From NCBI GenBank assembly GCA_037179385.1, contig CM074189.1:20161020-20225019 (forward strand): 64,000 bases of DNA, written 5' to 3'. The position numbers and the translations under genes are program-made. The notes below the pieces were generated by a model. It had not been told where the DNA came from. It saw only the letters and a program-made list of their open reading frames with translations, and ran no database searches. Positions 11,691 to 23,559 of the stretch are shown in pieces (positions within the stretch are counted from its first letter, which is position 1; the number at the start of each line of letters is the position of its first letter). Source of the stretch: Holothuria scabra (taxonomy: Eukaryota > Echinodermata > Holothuroidea > Aspidochirotida > Holothuriidae).

Positions 11691-11747
11691 CTTTTGCATG
11701 TCCCTCCTACGCTTTCGCGGAGCTCATGTTTTAGTGAATTGATGTAC

Positions 11748-14700
11748 AGAATTTAATAAAACTATTAGAAAGAACAGCTAAGAAAAACAATTCTCAAAAT
11801 TCTATCGCGTTTCTTGAAATTGGAGATTCTGTACATGCTTTAAAAAAAACTGGATGCAGGATCAGTATAATATATATATCCACAGGTGTTGCAATTAATC
11901 AGATAGCTGACTTGCGTTTGTATTTGAGCAAATACCATAATGGAACCACAGTGCCTTTTCTTGGTCAGTTTGATCCCTTTTTGCAACTCCTCTTGTTCTA
12001 CAATTCTGCTAGAAACCTCACAAGTTGTCAAAAATCCAACATCAAACATGCCAAGATCAGACCATCCTCATTTAAATGTTAACAAGCTGTTCTTTATAAA
12101 AAAAAAAAACATTTTGCACATTTTTCAAATTTAAAAACAACTGCTGCCGAAGACATGCGCCTGTCTGTTTTGGTATCTTTCTAAACAAACAGTAAATGAA
12201 ATAAAGGTTAAATCGTCTTTAGGGCAGAATAAATAGGCTAGTGTTTAAAACCAACACGGTGAGTCATACAGTAGTTGACAAAAGAGGAATTAATCTACTT
12301 AGGTTCTTAACAAAGTCACAACCAACTACATATTTACAACCTGATGTAAGTAGTATATAATGCCACACATACATAAAATTTCTCATCTGACGCCAAGCGC
12401 TTTTTTCCAAGTTTGGTTTCCATCCCCTCGAATGATGCTGTCAGATCGCTTACATCTTTATTGACGAATCCTGGCCATGTAAATGAAAAGGTACAAATGA
12501 AATTGGGGGGATGTTAGGATGTAGATGATTCCAAAAATAAATAAACGTTTGATTACACTACCTGTATGCTGAAACATGATCGAACTTAAAAAGTTAAATA
12601 GGGTAAAAAGAGATGTTTTGAGTAACCAACTTCTTTTTTAGTTAAAATCAACTTCGTTCTTTGCATTTGTGTATGTTAGTTTTACTTGCTTATTTCAATT
12701 TAACATTTGTTGACTTTTGACTGGCTTTTCAATTAGTGTCCAATAGGAATCAAGGGCAAATATTGACCAAATCTTAAAATGTGCACCCCACTCTTTTTCA
12801 AAACGCTCTACTGTTTTAAATTAGGTGTGTAATAGGAAATATTTCTTTGTTATGGTTCCGTTCACAAAAATTTGTCTGTTGCAGTATTGAAGCCACCAGT
12901 GATGTAAATTTGTCATTTTACCATTAAGATGGGTTCTGGAAAGGGATGAAACATGGCCAAATGGTCCTGCACTCAATCTGCCCTGTTCTGGCAAAAAGAA
13001 AGGAAAATTTTCATTTTTTTTTAGTTACTGTATTTACTATAACACGTTACCTTATTGCCAACAGAGATGTTTCCCTTGGCACCTGTTTTAAGTACAGACC
13101 AAACAGTATACAGCAAATTAATTTCCTAATATTTATTATAAAGGCACACCATATTTTGGTCTATTGTATTTTGGTCTATTTCCCTTGTCAGAAAACAATA
13201 TCCATATGAACACAAACAATGTTCTGACAGATGGAACCTTGCACAATCCTTTAAAAATGGTTTTAGTATTCTGTCATATTTTTCAAGAGGAATTGCTTTT
13301 GCTTTGTTTTGTTTAATACAGACGATATTGTTTAAGTTAACCACAAGAGTTTTGTAGTGGATTGTATCTTATTGAAAGAAAGAACTCAGTCAAAATATGA
13401 CTATAAAGTCTGTCAAAAAGAAGAAAGAGTTACTCTTTCTCTTTGTCAGAACCAATTCTAAGAAAGTGATCCATGTATGAAGCAAAATCTGCTTTTTGTC
13501 AGGAACCATTAGGTGAAAATAATACTTGTACTTGTACTTGAATGTAGCATTTCCTGTGTGTTACTTCTTCTTTTGACTGATTACCTGAGGAAGTACAACA
13601 CATGTGACGCTGTTTGGTATCTAAAAAATTAAGTTTCACTAAGACAAACAAGAAAGCCAACAAGCCTAATGATTCCATGCCGCGTAAATGTTTTTTTTTT
13701 TTTTTTTTTCAAAATTGACATGGTGCTTAATAAAGTATCGACAAAGTATACATAAAAGACATCCAAGCGAAGAAGCTTCGCACATTGAGGTGTAATGTAA
13801 ATCAGGTACAGAGACCCAGTTTCTGGGACACAGGAGATGAAGTTGACCGCTTACTCTGTAGAACAAGGGTTCTGCTCAATCTATTGCATCCACATATTAT
13901 GTGTGAAACTACACAGAAAACAGCAGATTTCTGCTCTTTACTGTAATGCATGGCACAACATGTAAGAAATGTAAACGTTTGCGGCCGTCAGACATTGTGT
14001 ATGTAAACAAAATTTACGACTTTAACCGATGGTGAGCACAAATGACTGTCGACCACTACCAAAACAACGGGTTTTCGCCCAGTAAAACGTCCACAAATCA
14101 AGTATGAAATGTCTTTAGGCTTCCTACCTTCACATAAGATATAAACAATGTTTTGAAACTTTGAGGATTGCTGAACCTATATCACCTTTATGAACTCTAT
14201 CCAAAATGATTGCCTCACTACTGTAACTCACAGTAACACATTGACATTACAAGTATGAACTTTTTTCAAACTTCCTAACTTCAGATATCATGTAGACTGT
14301 ACACTGACCTGTGTCCTCCACCAAAATTGATACCAAAATACTGTACTTAAGTACACTAAATATGAGCATTATAGCAATAAACCTTCTTGAGAAGTCATGT
14401 AATTATGATATGGACATTTGGACTTCTTCTGACCCTGAATGACCTTTTACCCCCACCAAAAGCAAACGAGACCATTTACTCAATATGATCAACCCATGCC
14501 CCTAGTATGGTATTAGACACACTTACCCTAATGTTGTGTTTACAAGCAAAGGCGTCACACGCACGCAAACACATGCACAGACACACACAGACAACCAAAA
14601 TTACCATCGCAAAGATTCCTTGCATACCTTTGGCAAGGAATCAAAATCAATTCAAAATGAAAGTAGTTTTCAAAAATTGAGAACTATTCTTTCCTCAAAA

Positions 14701-15525
14701 AGGAACAGACATGTGTCAGCATAGTTAAACACCTTAAAGTATCATAAAACTGTACACCTACAATGTTTACTGAAGTACCATAAAATGCCGTCATAAACTA
14801 AACTATTACAGGTGATACTAATTAAGATCTCGAGAAAAACTGATTTTCTCCTGTGAGAGGTTATCTCTTGAACTGCTTGTCAACTGTTGCACCATTTGAC
14901 CCGCAGCACGGGAGAGTGAAATGTGTTCCATGTTCTTCTCCCTTGTGACATAAGTCTGTACAGAGGTGTGGTAAAGTTTTCAAAATGTTTCGTCAAGGCA
15001 TGGTACTATGTTCAGCAAAGGTGTTCAATAGATCTACAGCAATTGTGCATCTAAATATAGGAAATGTGTAAATAAGTGCGTGGCAGAGAGGTGCATCAAT
15101 TCACATTGAGGGGTGCATTCAATATTTCACTGTCCTAAAGAACATTAACTAACCTTAACTGGGGACCAATTAGTGCATCTTACAATTGAAAAGGGTACCA
15201 GTGGTACATAAGGTCAGAGAAGCCACTTAAAAGATCACCATTTAGATATGTAAAGTTTTTAATTTATGATCAATACACAACCTCCTCTAGAAATGCAGTG
15301 ATGCTATCATCTTTTGAAAGTTTGAATAAGTCTGTGTTTTATACTATTTTGTTATTGCTTTATTTATTCAATAATTTTAAATTATCTCATTTTAACGTCA
15401 CAATCTCTTTTATCCCGGGTGGGCATAAGGGGAGTTGCTTGATTTTGAAGAACTTCATGTGAACTCCAGCCAACAAGCTTAACCCCTGGAAGTTATGCCA
15501 CTGAATATACTGTGAAATCACTTAC
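11748..15525. other. intronic/intergenic; dispersed repeat at ~14.2-14.6 kb
   Basis: No exon recognised. Around 14190-14560 there are degenerate copies of the 'gaccctgaatgaccttttaccccc' (two words) repeat family seen near 290 and 27.2 kb, followed by an ACAC-rich microsatellite at about 14560-14592. A 20-nt T run lies near 13690. Confidence 0.5.
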
Positions 15526-15799
15526 CTCTGGTCTTAAGGTAGATTTCTGTTAAGTAAAGGCAAAGGGAGTGAATTCCTAAGTTCACACATGCATCTCTTA
15601 ATATTTCAACACTGTATGGATGCAAAACGCCTTTCTCTTCAAAAACAGCTAGGAGTTTTTCAGAGGGCTTGTCACTTTTAAGGATGGCATCTATGTGGTC
15701 TTTGGGTGTTTTAAGGAAGGTTGCCAGCTTGACACATTCATCTGTTTGAAGAGTTGAAGACAGCTTCTCTTTGAAATGTCTGTAAGTGAACACCTCAGC
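15526..15799 (-). CDS. DED-like (death-fold) domain exon
   Basis: Exon of 274 nt from a very strong acceptor (TTTTTCTGCAG, phase 0) to a consensus donor (AGAG|GTAAGT, phase 1). It encodes about 91 residues, roughly one six-helix death-fold domain: a first helix around TYRHFKEKLSSTL, then CVKLATFLKTP, an 'I.AIL' segment, KLLAVFEEKGVLHPY, and VEILRDACVNLG. The LL..FEE+G.L...... L+.a...lg spacing is typical of death effector domains, which recruit partners by homotypic contact. It is similar in layout to the domain in the 61-kb gene. The phase fits the propeller exon upstream (ends phase 0). DED versus another death-fold class cannot be settled by eye. Confidence 0.7.
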
Positions 15800-17640
15800 C
15801 TGCAGAAAAAGAGTCACAAAAGGTCACACATACTGTAACACGATGTGCATGAATATTGAAAAGCATATAGTTGGCACAAAGGAAGATGAGAACGAAAAAA
15901 TTAGAGTGAATTTGATGTAAGGCAAGCCAGTCAAAATTGTAACAGCAAACAATTTTGAACACAAAATTGCATACATTATTGGCATGTCAATATTCAGTCA
16001 GTCATGTAAGTCTGATCACCTTTAGATAGCACTGTATTTCACATGAAATAGGTAGACAGAGCGTGTTGTTTGTAAACGTTCTACAAGCAAGTTGCATGAA
16101 CAAATCATGCAAATTGAAGACCATTATATGTAGCTCATTCTTCTATGTATTTTTCAATAAACTGTTGTGTACGTCTCCTGAATGTTGTAAAAACAGTTAA
16201 ATGTTTGACTGGAGGCAATCAGACCTCAAGTTTTTGAGGTCAATTTTTATATACAGTAGACTTCTCTTTTTGAAACTGTGAACTTGGCACATTTTTAACA
16301 ATTTTTTGAAAACTTTAGTGAAATATTTGATACCTACTTTAACATAATATTATTTGTTCATGTTGTAGTAAAGAAAACATGTGGAGGTTACGCTTTTTTA
16401 TAGTCCTCTCTAATATTTCAAAACTGTGGTACATTTTTGGCCTTTTTGACCCTTTGGGAGCACCTTTTTAATGTAAACAAAGATGTATTGCTATTTTGAG
16501 AAAAATATCATTGCTCAACTCTGTGTAAAACAATATGCATTTGGAAGATTTATTTGTGAGGTTAATTTTGGTGGTAAAATATTAGTCGTACATCCCAGTC
16601 AAACTGATTGAATATTATGGACTGCCATGCTCAGGATAATTTTGTAAACAATGCAGGGTTTTACTGGGTCTTTGAGAAAGTGAAATAGTATGAGGATCTG
16701 CATGGTGCCAAGGCTCTAGGAAATCTGTTTATTTGCATCTTGAGTTTGCATCTGCCTAAGGAAGGGCTTAAGGCAGTATTAGGATGGGATGAGAATAACT
16801 AACATATAACGACTGGAATTGTCTGGGATGGGAAATGGAGTGGTTTTCCATTTCCTTAACATAAGAGATATTTTCAGCATTTCTTGAGAGATATGCCAAA
16901 ATCACTGGCATGCGTCCCGTACCTGTTCAAACTATTTCTTTAGAGACATTGTTTGGGAAAACCATCACTTCTGTCGCATCTTCAGATTGCTAAATCTTAA
17001 TCGGATAGAGCTGCCCTCCACAAATATTTATCCTTTCGTGACTCCTTGGTGAGTCTGCCACCTGGATTTTACTTTGCGACCAGTAAATCACTTGCAAAGT
17101 GTCTGTATTGTACTGTACATGTGTAGGACTAACAGTCTAAGTTGAACTGCCATTACAATTTTTAGCAGTAACCTTTTCCAGTCAAAGCTAGGGAAACTAG
17201 TTCAGTCAGTCGGGGGGTCTGTGGATTCGTCCAGTCCTAGAATGGTATTTAGCAACACACACTGTATATTGTCTACCAGCTAAATGCCCAAGTTCAGTTT
17301 AAAATGCAGGTCAAATACAATGAAAGTCCTTCCCTTTAGTTCCCTCTTACAACAGCTATGTGAGAAACACCATGGGATTATTTCATAACCTCAGTCCACA
17401 GAGGGACAATCATAGAGTGAGTCATGGCCTTGTATGCAAATTTAATAGACCCTAGTCAAAGACAAACTACTCACAGTCACCATCTGCAAAACATTTGTGT
17501 CCCAGTGGATAAACGCACTTTCCACTTCTCTCCCCTTTTCTGCTTGAAGGCAAGCACACAAGACTATGCCAGCAGCAAAAGCAGGTAAGGGGGAACATGT
17601 TAACAATTGCTCTTGTGTTTTTCATTCCCCATGACATTGG
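15800..17640. other. intron, nothing recognised
   Basis: AT-rich sequence between the DED-like exon and a LINE insertion. No exon or RNA gene is seen. Confidence 0.5.
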
Positions 17641-17644
17641 CCTG

Positions 17645-19700
17645 ACAAGTTTAATAATAATAATAATACATTGAACTTAGCGCTAAATCAGAACAAGTGT
17701 AGCTGCTCTAGGCGCTTGACAAAAAATAAAATCGAAAAACAATTTCATTTTAATCAAACGAGCAAGCAAAGAAATGAGTCCTGAGATTACCCTTAAATGT
17801 GGAAAAATTAGTACATAAACGAATATGGTCGGGTTACTGGTTCCACAAGTAGGGAGCAGCATATGCAAAGCATCTGTAACCATATGATTTCAATTGAGGA
17901 TTAGGAAGGGCTATTAAAGCCTTCTCAGAGGAACGAAGAAAAACGAGCTGGAGTATAAGAGACAGAAGCTGAGAGAAATAAAGCAAGTGAAATCCCTTTA
18001 AAGGTGGGGTTGTGTGACACCTTCTACTTTTCCTTTTAACAATACGTGTCGCGGAGGTTTGGATTTTTCGAAGTTCCTTTAAGGAAATATCAAGCAGACC
18101 ATAAAGCAAAGAATTGTGAAAGTCGATCCTGGAAGTAACAAATGCATGAACTAACAATTCACAAAATTAATCATTAAGGTACTTTCGCAGAAGGCTAATG
18201 TTTCTCAACTGCCAATTGGCAGATCGACAGAAAGTATTAACATGTTTTTCCAAATTCAGGTTTTGATCAAAATTCGCCCCCAAGTTTCCTACAATTTTTA
18301 AAGCAAAGATAAGGTAATCACCGACAACAAGAGGAGGAAAATCAGGGATTTCAACCAAAAAATTTGATCGAAAGACAATAAATTCAGTCTTTATCACAAT
18401 TAAGTTTCAACTGGTGAATTGTGACCCATTTGTTGAAATCCTGTAGACAGGCTTCCATTGCCTGAAAGGAAGCTTGAATGCTGTTTTTGTCAAATGACAT
18501 GTTTAATTGGGTATCATCAGCAGAGTGGTGAAAATTAATACCATCATGACGATTAACATCACCTGCCCCAATACATTGAAAACAGAACAGGACCAAGAAC
18601 TGAGCCCCGTGGCACTCCAGTATCTAAAGGCTTTTTGGAGGAAAGAATATTACAAATTTTAACTTGCTGCTGCGTGCCTGCGAGATAAGACTTAAACCAA
18701 TCGTGACAGTACCCCCTATTCTGTACTCTAACGGCAGTGTGTTCAATAGACTATCATGACTCACCGTATCGAATGCCGAGGGCAATTCTAAAAGCACACG
18801 CAAAATAAATCTTCCCCTATCCATCTGAGATGCAATAAAACTGTGTATAGAAAGTAGGGCAGTCTCAGTACTGTGCCCGGTCTTGTACGAAGACTGATAA
18901 GGTTCAAGTAAGTTTTCACTCAATAGATGGTCCATTAATAAAGACGAAACAACTTTTCCAATAACTTTTGCAGTGAACCTCAAATTTGAAACAGGACGGT
19001 AATTTTGGAGGTTATCATTTTGGAGAGTACTCTTTTTTAAAATTGGAGTAACATGAGCAACCTTAAAAGTGTCAGGGAAACTTCCCACTGACATAGAGAA
19101 ATTAACAATTTTTGTGATAATTGGAATTGGCTCAGATACACAAGCCTTGACCAGCCATGTTGGCAATGGATCTAACCTACAAGATTTTGATGGAGAGTTC
19201 TTGATAATCGTAAAGGTGTCATCATTAGAGATCATAGAAAATGAATCCATTGTAACACCAAAAGATAGTGTTGAATAATTAGATAAGGATAAGTGTAGGC
19301 ATTGAACATCAAGTAAATTACAGATATCAACTATTTTTTGATGAAAATAATAGGAGAATCTCTGAGAAAGTTCAATGTCACAAGAGCATAATTGATGGTT
19401 TTTTCCTTCCAGAAATGTAGTCAACTGTTTGGAAAAATTCTCGTGGGGTAGCGGCACTCTCAATTTTGTAAGCATAATAGTTTCTTGCCAAACTTATCAT
19501 CTTACAAACAACCTTGCATTGTTCAATAAATGAATCCCTTTGCACAGTCAAACCACTGTTGAGCCAATAACGTTCACATTGCCTTCTTACTCTTTTGGCA
19601 CACACAATGTAAAAATTTTCTGCAGACGCCTATGAGTTATATCCTTGTTATTAAACTTCTATACAATTCCCCGTGACCAACCTTATAACAATTGATCTCC
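17645..19700 (-). mobile_element. 5'-truncated CR1/L2-type LINE, degenerate
   Basis: Minus-strand reverse transcriptase remnants in several frames. 19475-18624 carries NYRPVSNLRFTAKVIGKV, YQSSYKTGHSTETALL and LELPSAFDTVSHDSLL (family 'LDLSAAFDTVDH'). 18596-18384 carries HHSADDTQLN, the catalytic Y-A-D-D box with Ser for Tyr, and LKLNCDK. 18157-17834 carries LVHAFVTSRIDFHNSLLYGL and ends near LWNQ. A piece before the RT domain is seen at 19605-19378. The 3' end has a (aat)n tail at 17651-17669, usual for this clade. Frameshifts make it inactive. It sits in the intron between the propeller and DED-like exons. Confidence 0.88.
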
Positions 19701-20072
19701 CTCTGAGTTCCTGGTAATCAAAAGAAATTTGATTTTTTTTTTTTTCATTTTCCAGTCCATCGTCAATTTTGCAATAATTCACACAGTTAAGTCAATGCAG
19801 TTTCTCATGCCCCCTTCTTAAAATTGGCCTTTTAAATTTACCTCCAAATTTCATCAAATCATGTCTCTGAAGTACTGAAATAAAACCATCACAAAATCCT
19901 AGATATTTAGTCTGCCATGAGTTCAACAATACCTATATTACAAGTATTAACTCTCTTCAGATATCTTCTTCATCAAAAACAAAACAGGTGTGTTTTAACA
20001 AACCAGTACCTGTTAATCGTAGCATACTGCACACAGTATATTTTATAGCCTGGTATCAATTGCTATACTTAC

Positions 20073-20976
20073 CATGTCATACACCTTCACTTCTCCTGTA
20101 AATTTATTCTCCGTTACAATTCTGTCACCTTTGTCAGATATTCTGATTCCAAAAACACCAAATTCAACCTCAACAATAAGAAAACTGCAATTATTTTCAC
20201 TTAAAAGAGAATAAAATACAATTTGCCGGTGTTTAAGGTTTTTATAAAAATACGCGTCACACCATAGTACAGCTGCTATACCTAACGTATTCATGTTCAC
20301 TCCTACACTGCCTACATACCACGTTACACTATCTGTTGGTTTTGTCAATTCCGACAAAATTCTTCCATCTTTTCCTTCAAAAATCAGCGATTTGTCGATA
20401 CTTCCTTCTTTACCGTCACCTACGCAGACAAATATTCTGTCAGCTATTACCGTCATATCGTAAGGGAAGTAGCCATCTTGAATTCCTTGTAAAATGATTG
20501 ATTTGATTTCCTTTAAATCTATCACATCATAGACAGTTATTTTATTTGATTTCAAGAAACCGATAAATATTTCTGTTTCTCCGACAGACAGATATTGAAT
20601 CTGACCAAATAAGTCGCCATGTTTTACTAATTTTATTTTACGAGATTTTATGACTCGATCCTGGATTAAATCAATTACTTCTAATTTATCACCAAGACCA
20701 GATAATATCGTGGTATCACTACACGGATAAAATGAAACAATTCGATGCCAATAATCCCATCCTACTGATTCATATTTGTCAAATTCCTTTGAATGAATTA
20801 TTTTTGGTTTATTTCTAGAATCAGTATATCTGACATTACTGTATACGTCTATATGTGTTCGGTGTGTGTTCATGTTGCAGCCAGTTACAGCGATGTTTCC
20901 ATTCAAACTGAGAGATAGATCCCAAAGTCGCCAGCCATCTTGTTTCGTGAATCTACTGTGTTGAATGCAATAGCGG
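20073..20976 (-). CDS. propeller-like module exon (upstream part of the same or a neighbouring gene)
   Basis: Open exon of 904 nt from acceptor CGGTTTGTCTACACAG to donor GACATG|GTAAGT (ends phase 0). It encodes about 301 residues of repeated beta-strand blocks ending in hydrophobic-D/G turns: WRLWDLSLSLNGNIAVTG, DKLEVIDLIQDRVIKS, NKITVYDVIDLKEIKS, DMTVIADRIFVCVGDG, GIRISDKGDRIVTEN and GEVKVYDM. This is the pattern of a six- or seven-bladed WD40/NHL-like propeller, used for ligand or protein binding. A Met at 21017 would extend the frame, but the sequence there looks like the polypyrimidine tract of an acceptor, so an upstream exon is likelier. The exon end is phase-compatible with the DED-like exon at 15799. 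The exact propeller family is not recognised. Confidence 0.72.
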
Positions 20977-23495
20977 CTGTGTAGACAAACCGAAAAGGGA
21001 AATTTAATGCAATGCATGACTATATGTATCCACGAAGAATGTCAGATAGATTATAGAAATACGATCATTTACGCAGACTTTGAAAAGACGAGTTTAGGGA
21101 AAATATTAATGGAGGGTTAATGAATATATGGAAGTTGTTAGTGATGTGTATACGCAGGGAAATCTAGGAGTGAGTACATGAAGACAATAGAGAGGGAATG
21201 GTCAAGCTCTATTGGGGGAGTATTTTGAGGGGTTTTACTTTTTATTTCTTGTAACTACCACCAGTTTTTCAGTTTTTGTTATTTTTTTATTGAAAAAAAA
21301 TAAAATTTAAGTCAAACGAAACGGTAGAAATAAGCCAAGGCGGTGTGGATAGAAAAGGGACATTTATAAAGCCCAGGGGTTATTAATCAGTCCGTGGAAG
21401 CAATTTTTGTTTTGGTTGTGTCGCCCTTATTGGCTTTCTTTTTAACTATTACTGTATGCTTTGGATGACTCTTTTGACCTTTTTGAGTTTTTGACTGAAG
21501 ACAGAAGAAAGACAACATGACACTTCTTTGAAGTTATTACATACAGAATTTTATTCCCCATTCACCTTCAAATTTATTCTTCATAACTATGTAAACTAAA
21601 GCCAAGACTTAAATATTAATTACTAGGCTCAATAAAGTTCCACATGATTGATTAACGATTTATGTAAACCATAGCTGATCCTGCTTAGCTTTTTAAGGCT
21701 GTCTGCGACCACGCTGTACTCGACTTTACAGGTTTGTCAGTTTTCACTGAATATTGCCAATCTAGTCCAGCAAAATCCAGTACATATCAATTCTTAGGTC
21801 ACATGGTTGACACTATCTGAGATGACAGTTAAAAGAATCAAACCATGAGTAAATACCAGTCCATATCCACACCAGGTCTTTGGTACTGGTGCTTCATAAA
21901 AATAGTTAAAACCTAGGAGCTATTATTTAATATTACAGCTCCCTGTTTAAAACTCACAATTCAACACCTAAATTGCCTGTAGCCTGGAAAATGCTGCTAA
22001 ATTAATTCTGGTCAGTATGTTAGTACATGCTTATCTCCCAACAATTCAAAATGAGGGTGGGAGCTGTTAAACTTGATTTTACTTTCCAGGAAGATTTGCT
22101 TCAGTTATTTGCTGAAAATTTCTGAAGTTTATAGGGGGTATACTCAGAAGAGTGTCGTACTAACTGGTACAAGGTTCTTGACCAAGATAGGCTAGATAGG
22201 CGTACAACTAGGAGGGTAAAGTCTAATGTGAGCGCATTTTTACCCATCTTCAAATGGTAAAAGGAATGTAAGTTTTGTTAATGTAAGTAACATCTTTACA
22301 AAATTTAATTTTCTCAAAAGGCCATTTTTAAGCTAGATATAGTGAATCTTATTGTATTCATTACTTCTTTTTTCAATAAAAGAAGGTTTCTAAAGCTGAA
22401 AGTACCTGAAACATAGTATTCATGTCCAAAAACAAATTCAAACAAAGCAACATTATTTCAGTCTGTGATACAGGTCTTAACATATCAGGTTCCGGAAGAC
22501 AATGACTTGCTCACAAAGGGTCATACCTGTCACATTCTCATAAGGTTACCAAATTTTCAAGGGTATGTAGATACAAAATGGTGCAATATTTAAAGCAAAA
22601 TTAGAAAAAAACCTGTCAAAGTCCACCGAGTCAGCACCACAAACCAGTAAAAAAAGACATCTGGGTGAATCAAGACGTCTGTAGTAATTCTAAGTTTTAG
22701 TAACATGTTTTTGAGGGGGGGGGGTAGGGCATGACGCTACACCTGAAAAAATGGGGACTCACCACTAAGTGGCCGTCGTTTGTCTATTATTTGATAGCAA
22801 ATCATCCAGCAAGGTCCCTCAGCCCTTGTAAATTTCTCCTAAAATATGGGCTAAAGTGAACTTGGATTAATACCAAACAGCTTCCCTTTAAAAAGCAGGA
22901 GTGTGTTTTGGGAAGGGACAGAAAGCCTCTGAACTTCTGTGGATTTTGACGAATTTCAAATTTTGGCTTCCTGTAGGCCTTTAAAGCACTTTTGTATTAA
23001 TAAAATCTAGACAATAAATAAAGAAGTATGCATTTGAAGTTTGTGTGCCGAAGTGGTGCTTATTTTAGGTACATTTTACACAACTTAACCGCATACATGA
23101 TTACAATATAATTTTGACACAATAAAGGGACATTATTTATCTCTTTTTCACAAATTACCTCAATGGAATTTTGATGATTGAAATTAGCAAACAGAGATTA
23201 CCTACACTTTAAACTGAATAATTTACCAGGCAGCATAAATAACTTTTGAATAATTTTATTCATTCAAACCACAAAACACTCTATAAAATTGGTAGTCAGT
23301 AAGTCTTCTAATCGTACGCTGTATCTTTGTAGAACAAATACAAACATTGATGTATTTGACCTGCATTAGTGATCCTGTCAACCAATCTATATGTAAACCA
23401 TCGTCACTGGTGTCCAGCATCAACCGAGTGATAACCCAGCGAAGCTTCCAAGTTTGGACCAAGTATACAACAAAGACCCTCCTTGGTTGCTAATG
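20977..23495. other. intronic/intergenic, nothing recognised
   Basis: Should contain the upstream exon(s) or promoter of the propeller-encoding gene, but I could not identify one. A 10-nt G run lies near 22712. Confidence 0.45.
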
Positions 23496-23559
23496 TCAGT
23501 CCATACTTCTGGCTAGAGATAGTGGATACACTTCTACAGTCTCATCTTCTGAAGTAATT
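23496..23559 (-). CDS. candidate terminal exon of an upstream propeller-type gene
   Basis: After a very good acceptor (TTCTATGTTCTGTTTGCAG) a 64-nt segment encodes ITSEDETVEVYPLSLARSMD and a TGA stop. With one base completing the first codon, the peptide looks like the last strand of a propeller blade: compare RIVTEN....GEVKVYD at the end of the 20.1-kb exon. This could be the final exon of a tandem paralogue whose other exons lie to the right. It is short, so chance is possible. Confidence 0.33.

Larger units (their letters stand above)
7600..11723. mobile_element. foldback-type transposon with tandemly repetitive inverted ends
   Basis: Two long arms (about 7600-8190 and 10985-11723) are inverted copies of each other. 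The inner part pairs 'ggtgccatcaaattacg' (near 8080) with its complement near 11070, 'aaattctatgga' with 'tccatagaattt', and 'ttattatcttaacatt' with its complement. The outer part of each arm is a tandem array of ~52-bp units such as 'ctcgtcaaaatgacaaaatt'. No transposase is recognisable in the ~2.8-kb interior, so this looks non-autonomous. A ~21-bp direct repeat flanks it (7579-7599 and 11724-11747). It lies between the DED-like and kinase exons. Confidence 0.75.

Noticed and set aside
20977..21017. Start codon at 21017 for the propeller frame (N-terminus MHCIKFPFSV)
   Set aside because: The bases after it form a pyrimidine-rich acceptor ending in CACAG, so this stretch is more likely intron end than coding.
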